A stretch of 5,882 nucleotides of DNA. Origin: Bacteroidales bacterium. GTDB taxonomy: Bacteria; Bacteroidota; Bacteroidia; Bacteroidales; P3. The stretch lies in the NCBI GenBank assembly GCA_031286005.1, contig JAITVC010000181.1, positions 1-5,882 on the forward strand, in the 5' to 3' direction. A program made the translations under genes and the position numbers. The notes below the pieces were generated by a model that had not been told where the DNA came from, did no database searches, and saw only the letters and a program-made list of their open reading frames with translations. This document shows, piece after piece, positions 1 to 5,605 of this stretch (the first letter of the stretch is position 1; each line of letters starts with the position of its first letter).

Positions 1-547
1 GCCAGTGGTCGCCAGTCGACACGGTACCATTTCCATACCGGCCCGCTGCAACAAAACAATGGGTACCGGGTCCTTCCCGGAGGTAAAGTGGCCACGGCGT
101 GGCGTTGACCACATGAAAGTTAATGATGGCATTTCGACCAACCGCAATCACAAAGATTCAATTCGTGCGCTCTCCCCATTCCCTGTAACGGATATTAACA
201 TGCAAACGGCACAAGAGGCCTACGAAAGTGTTCTTGAAAAGGCCGGTTGCAGTTATGTACGTGATGCTGTGGATTTGCGCATTATTCAAGACGTGCGCAA
301 CAGGAGCTATACGGCACAAGGTTCTAACGGCAGTACAAACGGCATCATTGATACACAAGAAGACGTTGGCGGCTGGCCCACTCTCGCTACGGGTACTGCA
401 CCCACTTGCACCGCCAAAGACGGCATCCCCGATGCTTGGAAAACCGAAAAAGGATTGCCTGTTGGCGAGAACGTGGCTAATCGGTATGACCTTTCGGAAA
501 TTTATACTAACCTTGAAGTTTATATGAACAGTTTAACAAACGAATGA
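1..547 (+). CDS. Pectate lyase family 1-type protein, C-terminal part (5' truncated by window)
   Basis: The gene enters from the left edge (first full codon at base 2) and stops with TGA at 545-547. About 180 residues are visible. The C-terminal half carries motifs that I recognise from Bacteroidota secreted pectate lyases of the PL1 type: RDAVD (260-274), GIIDTQEDVGGWP (341-379), a DGIPDAW segment (419-439) and a closing YTNLEVYMNSL (503-535). Such enzymes cleave homogalacturonan by beta-elimination, leaving 4,5-unsaturated ends, which fits the GH105 gene just downstream. The catalytic beta-helix core is outside the window, so activity cannot be judged. The acidic DxDxDG calcium loop usual before the PDAW motif is degenerate here (TCTAKDG). 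The first ~110 bases are about 62 % GC and their translation matches the family poorly; an FPEV...RGVD remnant (near 75-113) suggests the frame is right from there on. No sorting domain follows the last motif. Confidence 0.75.
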   Translation, partial: PVVASRHGTISIPARCNKTMGTGSFPEVKWPRRGVDHMKVNDGISTNRNHKDSIRALSPFPVTDINMQTAQEAYESVLEKAGCSYVRDAVDLRIIQDVRNRSYTAQGSNGSTNGIIDTQEDVGGWPTLATGTAPTCTAKDGIPDAWKTEKGLPVGENVANRYDLSEIYTNLEVYMNSLTNE

Positions 548-556
548 AAAATTAGG

Positions 557-618
557 GGTTAAAGGTTAAGGGGTAAAAGGTAAAAGTCCCCTTAACCTTT
601 GACCATTTACCTTTAACC
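557..618. repeat. Inverted heptamer array (GGTTAAA-like units facing TTTAACC-like units)
   Basis: The 80-base gap between the lyase and GH105 genes is almost filled by four tandem 7-bp units of the GGTTAAA type (starting at 557, 564, 571 and 578) and four units of the complementary TTTAACC type (starting at 591, 598, 605 and 612), separated by six bases (585-590). The best continuous pairing is 561-573 with 588-600, 13 of 13, extending to 557-604 with one G-T pair and leaving a 14-base loop. A transcript could fold into a hairpin, but no T-run follows, so a classical intrinsic terminator is not supported. A loose TA-N3-TTTG (593-601) lies in the right half; its spacing is one base too long for the Bacteroidota -7 box. 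Confidence 0.85.
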
Positions 619-627
619 ATTGTATTT

Positions 628-1797
628 ATGAAAAAGAAAATCCTCTCCCTCGCCCTAATCTTTGCTGCCTTTGCAGTGAATGCACAAACACCGATGGAAT
701 ACGCCGAACGCATGGCGCAATCCGAAATGAAACGTAATCCCGAAGTATGGATGGCCGACTTTGCCAAAAAACTGAAGTGGGACTACACGCAAGGCCTAAT
801 GGCTAAAACCATGATTGAACTCTGGAAGGCTACCGGAAACGAAACCTATTACACCTATGCCAAAGGTTTGGTAGACCAATTTATCGAAGCCGACGGTAAA
901 ATCAAAACCTACAAACTGTCGGACTATAATATTGACCGTGTTAATCCGGGCAAAGCCTTGTTTGAAATTTATTACCGTGACAAAGACCCGAAAGTAAAAA
1001 CGGCCATCGACACCTTGCGCTCGCAGTTGCGCAGTCAGCCTCGTGTGGACGAAGGGGGCTTCTGGCACAAGAAAATCTATCCTTGGCAAATGTGGCTTGA
1101 CGGGCTGTATATGGGCTCGCCGTTCTACGCTGAATATATCCAGAATTTTGGCACACCTGATGAATTTGCCGATGTAGTGAAACAATTCACAGTGGCGCAC
1201 AAACACACGTTAAACCTCGAAACCGGCCTTAACCACCACGCTTGGGATGAAAAGAAAGAACAGCCTTGGGCCGATAAAGTTACCGGTCGTTCGCCCGAAT
1301 CGTGGGGACGGGCGATGGGCTGGTATGCTATGGCGCTGGTGGATGTGCTGGATTTTATTCCGGCCGACCGTGCCGAAGACCGTGCAGAGATTCTACGCAT
1401 CTTGCAAGATGTGGCCAAAGCCATTAAAAACACCCAACAACCGTCGGGCGTGTGGTATCAAGTGCTGAGCCGTCCGAACGAAAAGGGCAACTACGAAGAA
1501 GCTACCGTTAGCTGCATGTTTACCTACGCTATCGAAAAAGCGGTGCGCATGAACTATATTGATAAATCTTACCTAGCTGTTGCTCAAAAAGGGTATGACG
1601 GCATCATTAAGAATTTCATCCAAGAGAACGACGATAAAACGATTAGTTTAACCCGTTGCTGTGCTGTTGCGGGATTGGGCGGAACGCCCTACCGCTCCGG
1701 AACATTCGACTACTATGTGAATGAAACCATCCGCGACAACGATCCGAAAGGCGTAGGCCCATTCATTTTAATGTGCATTGAGATGGCGAAGAATTAA
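628..1797 (+). CDS. GH105 unsaturated rhamnogalacturonyl/galacturonyl hydrolase, exported
   Basis: This 389-residue enzyme has the length and motifs of the GH105 (YteR/YesR-like) family. The family removes the 4-deoxy-4,5-unsaturated uronic acid that pectin lyases leave at the non-reducing end, by hydration of the double bond. Residues 1-19 form a type I signal peptide with likely cleavage VNA|Q20 and no lipobox cysteine, so the protein is probably periplasmic. The (alpha/alpha)6-barrel landmarks are intact: DRVNPGKAL (103-111), GGFWHKK (143-149), WQMWLDGLYMGSPF (153-166) with Asp158 at the place of the YteR catalytic Asp143, HHAWD (203-207), GRSPESWGRAMGWYAMAL (220-237), and the C-terminal GTFDYYV and NDPKGVGPFI (358-380). 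The start codon is fixed by the signal peptide; the leader lacks a Shine-Dalgarno sequence. Known from the family: the reaction. Inferred: the exact substrate (rhamnogalacturonan versus homogalacturonan oligomers). Confidence 0.93.
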   Translation: MKKKILSLALIFAAFAVNAQTPMEYAERMAQSEMKRNPEVWMADFAKKLKWDYTQGLMAKTMIELWKATGNETYYTYAKGLVDQFIEADGKIKTYKLSDYNIDRVNPGKALFEIYYRDKDPKVKTAIDTLRSQLRSQPRVDEGGFWHKKIYPWQMWLDGLYMGSPFYAEYIQNFGTPDEFADVVKQFTVAHKHTLNLETGLNHHAWDEKKEQPWADKVTGRSPESWGRAMGWYAMALVDVLDFIPADRAEDRAEILRILQDVAKAIKNTQQPSGVWYQVLSRPNEKGNYEEATVSCMFTYAIEKAVRMNYIDKSYLAVAQKGYDGIIKNFIQENDDKTISLTRCCAVAGLGGTPYRSGTFDYYVNETIRDNDPKGVGPFILMCIEMAKN

Positions 1798-1838
1798 GTC
1801 GCTTCGGCTTCGCTCAGGATAAACTCCATCGAAGCCAC
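1798..1838. repeat. GC-rich imperfect palindrome, same family as the repeat at 5508-5564
   Basis: It begins on the base after the GH105 stop codon. The ends gtcgcttcg (1798-1806) and cgaagccac (1830-1838) pair at 8 of 9 positions. The stretch gcttcggcttcgctcag (1801-1817) closely resembles the reverse complement of 5546-5560 and, more loosely, 5511-5526, so one repeat family occurs at two junctions of this window. Read on the minus strand it encodes PERSRS, a junk peptide signature that I associate with dispersed Bacteroidota intergenic repeats. The remaining gap, 1839-1884, is A/T-rich leader with no recognisable promoter box. Confidence 0.65.
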
Positions 1839-1884
1839 AACAACTTAATAAATAATAAATACAAATCCAAAAAATCAAATTATC

Positions 1885-3105
1885 ATGAGAACAAAACACA
1901 TTTTGCTGTCGCTCTTTCTGACCTCTGTGGCTATGGGCGCATTTGCTCAAAAGTTTAAAATCCCTTATTCCGGCACAATCGCCGTAGAGGATTATGTTTA
2001 TGAAATCCCCAAAGCAGTGCTCCCTGCGGATTTCGATGTGAATACCTACGCTGTGAAAAACGGCGACATGCTCTTCCCTATCGAACGTTCATTGGATATT
2101 GATGGCAACGAGAGTTTCATCTCTATCATCAACATTACGCTCGATAAAAGAGGTCGTGTGAGTATTCCTACCGTGAACTTAGTGAAGGAAACGGCTCAAT
2201 ATCCTAAGCGTACGTATGCCGAAATCACCAACAAGACCGGCGGCAAATGGGTGCGCAATCCGAAACGTCGCCAATTGGAATACTTGGGTGGCGAATGGGT
2301 AAAATCTAACTACATCCGCGTTCCTGACGAGTATACTGACCATTCATTCTATATCAAATACGAAGGACCGGGTTGGGAAAGTGATAAAATCGGCTATCGG
2401 TTTTATCTCGACTGGCGCAATGCTAACGATATTTTTGCCAAAACAAAACCGGGCTTGTGCTTGGATAAAGTGGGTGTGGATGGCTATGATTCGTATCACG
2501 AATATCACGATTGGGGGATGGATGTATTGAAAGTGGGCGACGCTCTGGGCGTTGGCACATTTGCGTATTGGACAGGTTCAAAGGCATTCCGTGTGGAAAT
2601 CTTCGATAGCCTTATCAGTCAAGTTACGGCCGACGGCAAACTTCGTTCGCAAGTTAAAACCGATTACTACGGTTGGGATTATAACAACAAGGGCAAAAAA
2701 ATCAATGCTACTTCCTTGATTTCTATTGATGCCGGAAGTCGTGCTTCGCACATGCAACTCTTGCTTTCGGAACCGGTAGACAACCTGTGCACCGGATTAT
2801 TGATTGATAAGAAAGCTGAATACTTTGAAAAAATCGACACTGCTTCTACTTGGAGCTATATGGCTTCTTACGGTAAACAAAGTTTGAATACGCCGCAAGA
2901 CAATCTGGGTATCGCTGTTATCTTCCGCACAAAAGATCTTAAAGAAAGAACTACCGACAAGCTCAACCATGTGGCTGTGCTTACGCCAAACAATCAGCAT
3001 TTGGAATATTATTTCTTAGGCGCATGGGAATTGGAAGAAAATGGCATCAAGACCAAAGAAGCCTTTATTCAATACGTAGAACAACTTATTCAAACTTTAA
3101 AATAA
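1885..3105 (+). CDS. Exported DUF4861 family protein, function unknown
   Basis: This 406-residue protein has a type I signal peptide (1-21, likely AFA|Q22) and no lipobox, so it should be periplasmic or secreted. I recognise the DUF4861 core: YRFYLDWRNANDIF (171-184), DGYDSYHEYHDWGMDVLKVG (199-218) and the following LGVGTFAYW (221-229). Family members often lie next to GH105, GH28 or pectate lyase genes in Bacteroidota polysaccharide loci, as here. I know of no settled reaction for them. The cluster of acids, His and Trp/Tyr (D175, D199, D202, H205, E206, H208, D209, W210, D213) would suit a carbohydrate-binding or catalytic cleft, but that is inference. It lies 87 bases after GH105 behind an A-rich leader, in the order GH105-DUF4861-GH28, which argues for a role in pectin oligosaccharide processing. 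A lyase, hydrolase or binding protein remain equally open. Confidence 0.88.
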   Translation: MRTKHILLSLFLTSVAMGAFAQKFKIPYSGTIAVEDYVYEIPKAVLPADFDVNTYAVKNGDMLFPIERSLDIDGNESFISIINITLDKRGRVSIPTVNLVKETAQYPKRTYAEITNKTGGKWVRNPKRRQLEYLGGEWVKSNYIRVPDEYTDHSFYIKYEGPGWESDKIGYRFYLDWRNANDIFAKTKPGLCLDKVGVDGYDSYHEYHDWGMDVLKVGDALGVGTFAYWTGSKAFRVEIFDSLISQVTADGKLRSQVKTDYYGWDYNNKGKKINATSLISIDAGSRASHMQLLLSEPVDNLCTGLLIDKKAEYFEKIDTASTWSYMASYGKQSLNTPQDNLGIAVIFRTKDLKERTTDKLNHVAVLTPNNQHLEYYFLGAWELEENGIKTKEAFIQYVEQLIQTLK

Positions 3106-3166
3106 TTATGAATTATGAGTTATGGATTATGATTTAACTTTGAACTCATAATCCATAACTCATAAC
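3105..3166. repeat. Inverted heptamer array (ATTATGA-like), 20-bp perfect palindrome arms
   Basis: The gap between the DUF4861 and GH28 genes starts, on the last base of the stop codon, with four 7-bp units of ATTATGA type (starting at 3105, 3112, 3119 and 3126). These face three complementary units (starting at 3146, 3153 and 3160). Bases 3113-3132 pair with 3146-3165 at 20 of 20 positions around a 13-base loop. The stem is A/T-rich, without a following T-run, so it is not a canonical terminator. The unit sequence differs from the array at 557-618, but the 7-bp period and inverted layout are the same. The same unit type reappears at 5384-5404 and 5572-5585. Confidence 0.88.
3135..3142 (+). 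promoter_or_regulatory. Candidate Bacteroidota -7 box (TAACTTTG) in the hairpin loop
   Basis: TAACTTTG fits the TAnnTTTG consensus of the Bacteroidota primary sigma factor and lies 41 bases before the GH28 ATG. It falls almost wholly within the single-stranded loop (3133-3145) of the 20-bp palindrome. No convincing -33 TTG is seen about 20 bases upstream, where the repeat arm lies, so this may be chance. If real, GH28, the SDR and perhaps uxaC could be transcribed apart from the upstream genes. Confidence 0.3.
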
Positions 3167-3183
3167 TAAAACCATTAATCATT

Positions 3184-4569
3184 ATGAAAAAAGTATTATT
3201 ATTAGCCGCCGCTCTATACTACACCGCTACAACTTTCGCTCAATGGGAGCAAGTTGAACAAATCGTTCAAGCCATCGGACAAGTTCCGCTTTCAGAAAAA
3301 AAAGTGATAACCATCTCGGCCAAACAAGCTAAAGATGCCACAAAGGCTATCAACAAAGCTATCGCCGACTGCAACAAAGCCGGTGGTGGAAAAGTAATTA
3401 TCCCCGCAGGAGAGTTCTTTACAGGCCCGATTGTACTACTCAGCAATGTGAATTTGCACATCTCGGAAGGGGCTGTGTTGAAATTCTCGACCAATCCGAA
3501 AGATTACACGCCGTTTGTGCTGTCTCGCTGGGAAGGTATGGACTGCTACAACTTTAAGCCGTTGATTTATGCCTACAAGCAAACCAATATCGCCATCACG
3601 GGAACAGGTGTGCTTGACGGACAAGCCAGCGACGAAAACTGGTGGCCTTGGAAATTAGGCGCAGCCGAAGCCAAAGCGAAAGGCATCATCTCGCAAAATT
3701 ACAACCCTAACCATTTGCCCGGACGTCCGAAGTTGGATTCGATGAACGATAACAATGTGCCTATCGAACAACGCATGTTGACGGAAGACCATCGCCTGCG
3801 TCCGCCGTTTATTCAACCGCTGGAATGCACCAATGTATTGATTGAAGGCATCACGATTACGAATGCGCCGTTTTGGTTGATTCACCCTACGTTGTGCGAG
3901 AATGTAACCGTTCGCAAAGTGCGCATGGATAGCCCTAATGGCCCGAACAACGACGGCTGCGACCCCGAAAGTTGCAAGAACGTATTGATTGAAGATTGCT
4001 ATTTCAACACCGGCGACGATTGCATCGCTATCAAATCCGGTAGAAACAACGACGGCCGCAAGTGGGCACGTCCGAGCGAGAACATCGTTATCCGCAACTG
4101 CGTGATGAAAGACGGACACGGCGGCGTGGTAGTTGGCAGCGAAATATCCGGCGATTGCCGCAATGTGTTTGCCGAAAACTGCGAGATGGACAGCAAGAAT
4201 TTGGAACGTGCCGTGCGCATCAAATCCAACCCTATTCGTGGGGGACTTATCGAAAACATTTACGTTCGCAACATCACCGTTGGCGTTTGCAAAGAAGCCA
4301 TTTTACGTGTGGAAATGAAATACGAAAAGGTTACCGAAGGCGACTTTATGCCTATCGTGCGCAATGTGAATTTGGAAAACATTACCAGCAAATCGAGCCG
4401 CTATGGTGTCTATATCGACGGCTACAAGGGTGGAAAAACCGTTAGCAACATCAATCTGAAGAATTGCGAGTTCACAGGCATCAAGGAACAAGGTTTGAAC
4501 AAAATCGTGGGCGCCGAAAACGTAACGTTCCAAAACTCGACGATGACTAACGCCGAAAGCGTAAAATAA
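3184..4569 (+). CDS. GH28 polygalacturonase / exo-polygalacturonosidase, exported
   Basis: This 461-residue right-handed beta-helix glycosidase hydrolyses alpha-1,4 galacturonosyl linkages in pectin backbone. A signal peptide (1-19, likely TFA|Q20, no lipobox) sends it to the periplasm or outside. All four GH28 active-site motifs are present: NND at 255-257 (the NTD-type motif), GDD at 277-279 (the catalytic Asp pair D278/D279), GHG at 311-313 and RIK at 345-347. Upstream are GGGKVIIPAGEFFTGPIVL (67-85), LHISEGAVL (91-99) and TGTGVLDGQ (139-147), which start the helix in this family. The long insertion at about 151-208, the bacterial type and the periplasmic address favour an exo-acting enzyme on oligogalacturonides, but mode of action is inference. 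Its stop overlaps the next start, so it is co-translated with a cytoplasmic uronate oxidoreductase. Confidence 0.95.
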   Translation: MKKVLLLAAALYYTATTFAQWEQVEQIVQAIGQVPLSEKKVITISAKQAKDATKAINKAIADCNKAGGGKVIIPAGEFFTGPIVLLSNVNLHISEGAVLKFSTNPKDYTPFVLSRWEGMDCYNFKPLIYAYKQTNIAITGTGVLDGQASDENWWPWKLGAAEAKAKGIISQNYNPNHLPGRPKLDSMNDNNVPIEQRMLTEDHRLRPPFIQPLECTNVLIEGITITNAPFWLIHPTLCENVTVRKVRMDSPNGPNNDGCDPESCKNVLIEDCYFNTGDDCIAIKSGRNNDGRKWARPSENIVIRNCVMKDGHGGVVVGSEISGDCRNVFAENCEMDSKNLERAVRIKSNPIRGGLIENIYVRNITVGVCKEAILRVEMKYEKVTEGDFMPIVRNVNLENITSKSSRYGVYIDGYKGGKTVSNINLKNCEFTGIKEQGLNKIVGAENVTFQNSTMTNAESVK

Positions 4570-4571
4570 TG
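4567..4571 (+). other. TAATG stop/start overlap coupling GH28 and SDR translation
   Basis: The GH28 stop TAA (4567-4569) shares its last A with the SDR start ATG (4569-4571). No purine-rich Shine-Dalgarno core lies just upstream, so re-initiation by the terminating ribosome is the likely route. This is the only junction in the window without repeat DNA, and it shows that these two genes share one transcript. Confidence 0.8.
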
Positions 4572-5384
4572 CGACAAAACTTATTCGACATATCAGAAAA
4601 AGTCATTGTGATGACGGGTGCAACCGGCGTTTTGGGCAGTTGTGCCGCAGAATACTTGGCCGAACAAGAGGCTATCGTTATTCTGTTGGGACGCAACCAA
4701 AACACCGGTCTTGCGCTGGAAGAAAAGATTAGAGCCAACGGCGGACGTGCCAAATTCTTTGCCTGCGATGTGCTGGACGAAGACGGGCTGAAAGCCGTGC
4801 GCGATACCATCGTAGCTCAATTCGGAACGGTGGATGTGCTGATTAATGCGGCCGGTGGAAACATTCCGGGTGCAACGATTGCGCCTAATCAATCGTTCTT
4901 GGACATCAACACGGCGGACTTCGACGATGTGGTGCGACTGAACCTTACGGGAACGCTTATCCCGACGAAACTGTTTGCCGAAGTGATGACGCAGAAAGGC
5001 GTGGGTTGTATCCTCAACTTCTCGTCGATTGCATCTTTCCGACCGCTTACACGGGTGTGTGGATACGCTTCCGCGAAAGCGGCTATCAATAGCTTTACGC
5101 AATTCTTGGCTACGGAGATGGCGAGCAAATACGGAGAGAAAATCCGTGTGAATGCGATTGCGCCGGGTTTCTTCCTTACGGAACAGAACCGCTCGTTGCT
5201 GACGAATGCCGACGGCTCGTATACCGATCGCGCGAAAGCGATTATCCGACAAACCCCATTCGCTCGCTTTGGAACGCCCGAAGAACTTTGTGGCTGCATT
5301 CACTACTTGATTAGCGATGCGAGCAAATTCGTTACGGGAACCGTTGCGCTGGTGGATGGAGGATTTAACGCATACGCCATATAA
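4569..5384 (+). CDS. SDR oxidoreductase, D-mannonate oxidoreductase (fructuronate reductase) type
   Basis: This 271-residue classical short-chain dehydrogenase has no signal peptide, so it is cytoplasmic. It shows the Rossmann TGATGVLG (16-23), NAAG (93-96) and the catalytic set N125, S153, Y166 and K170 (YASAK), then a PG turn (199-200). The family-specific pieces GGNIPGATIAPNQSF (96-110), NFSSIASFRPLTR (150-162) and GFFLTEQNR (200-208) are what I know from SDR-type D-mannonate oxidoreductases (UxuB/YjmF-like), which interconvert fructuronate and mannonate with NAD(P)H. The neighbouring uxaC supports a uronate substrate. In a galacturonate-fed locus the true substrate could instead be tagaturonate, giving altronate; sequence alone does not decide, so no symbol is given. 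KduD (diketogluconate reductase) is a less likely SDR alternative. The 1-base overlap with GH28 fixes the start. Confidence 0.88.
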   Translation: MRQNLFDISEKVIVMTGATGVLGSCAAEYLAEQEAIVILLGRNQNTGLALEEKIRANGGRAKFFACDVLDEDGLKAVRDTIVAQFGTVDVLINAAGGNIPGATIAPNQSFLDINTADFDDVVRLNLTGTLIPTKLFAEVMTQKGVGCILNFSSIASFRPLTRVCGYASAKAAINSFTQFLATEMASKYGEKIRVNAIAPGFFLTEQNRSLLTNADGSYTDRAKAIIRQTPFARFGTPEELCGCIHYLISDASKFVTGTVALVDGGFNAYAI

Positions 5385-5423
5385 TTACGAATTATGAATT
5401 ACGAATTGAAAACTAAAAAAGGT

Positions 5424-5489
5424 CGTCATTCCGAGCGCAGTCGAGGAATCCCCTTGCTATGGGATGTCTCGACTACGCTCGACATGACG
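5424..5489. repeat. GC-rich palindromic intergenic repeat (GTCATTCCGAGCG type)
   Basis: The arms 5424-5445 and 5468-5489 pair at 19 of 22 positions. A second short stem lies inside: atccc at 5448-5452 with gggat at 5461-5465. The arm starting cgtcattccgagcgcag is a form that I recognise as widespread between genes in Bacteroidota genomes; its forward translation gives HSERSRGI. It may act as a REP-like element or a transcript-stabilising hairpin. Its function is not known from the sequence, and no T-run follows. Confidence 0.75.
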
Positions 5490-5507
5490 AACTCGTGGTG
5501 GCAAAAC

Positions 5508-5564
5508 GTCGTTTCGACTCCGCTCAACGACCGGGCATCGGTGGCTGAGCGGAGCCGAAGCCAC
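5508..5564. repeat. Second GC-rich imperfect palindrome (related to 1798-1838)
   Basis: The arms 5508-5531 and 5541-5564 pair at 19 of 24 positions around a 9-base centre. The right arm is itself a small palindrome, with gtggct (5541-5546) facing agccac (5559-5564). Its reverse complement resembles the element that follows the GH105 gene. Like that element it reads through as an ERSRS-type peptide, a sign of repeat DNA rather than a gene. Confidence 0.7.
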
Positions 5565-5605
5565 AAAAAATTCGTAATTCATAACTAATCACAAATAAAA
5601 AAACT

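Larger units (their letters stand above)
5384..5585. repeat. Composite nested repeat: heptamer palindrome enclosing GC-rich palindromes
   Basis: This fills most of the 221-base gap between the SDR and uxaC genes. The left edge has three 7-bp units of ATTACGA/ATTATGA type (starting at 5384, 5391 and 5398), and the right edge has complementary units (5572-5578 and 5579-5585). Bases 5392-5407 pair with 5569-5584 at 16 of 16 positions. The 161 bases between hold two GC-rich imperfect palindromes, listed separately. The outer arms look like terminal inverted repeats. No clear target duplication is visible and no protein is encoded. The rest of the gap, 5586-5605, is an A-rich leader. Confidence 0.8.

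Noticed and set aside
557..618. CRISPR array
   Set aside because: The units are 7 bp, contiguous, without unique spacers, and inverted in the second half.
1839..1884. Promoter for the DUF4861 gene
   Set aside because: The stretch is A/T-rich but has no TAnnTTTG box or spaced TTG; it is best read as an A-rich translation leader.
1768..1950. 60-codon minus-strand open frame over the GH105/DUF4861 junction
   Set aside because: It overlaps both gene ends and the GC-rich repeat (PERSRS peptide), with no independent coding signal.
3113..3165. Rho-independent terminator after the DUF4861 gene
   Set aside because: The stem is strong in length but A/T-rich and no T-run follows the right arm; the same holds for the other junction palindromes.
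3655..4119. 154-codon minus-strand open frame opposite the GH28 gene
   Set aside because: It is a shadow of the GH28 active-site region; the sense strand carries all catalytic motifs.
4593..5303. 236-codon minus-strand open frame opposite the SDR gene
   Set aside because: It is a shadow of the SDR gene, whose motifs span the whole sense frame; the antisense product has no recognisable domain and is rich in Arg/His.
4569..5384. KduD (2-dehydro-3-deoxy-gluconate 5-dehydrogenase)
   Set aside because: KduD would fit a pectin locus, but the GGNxPxAT...QSF and GFFLTEQNR pieces match SDR-type D-mannonate oxidoreductases better.
5394..5588. 64-codon + strand open frame between the SDR and uxaC genes
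   Set aside because: It lies wholly within the composite repeat; its HSERSRGI and AERSRSH peptides are translated repeat arms, and no family or leader supports a gene.
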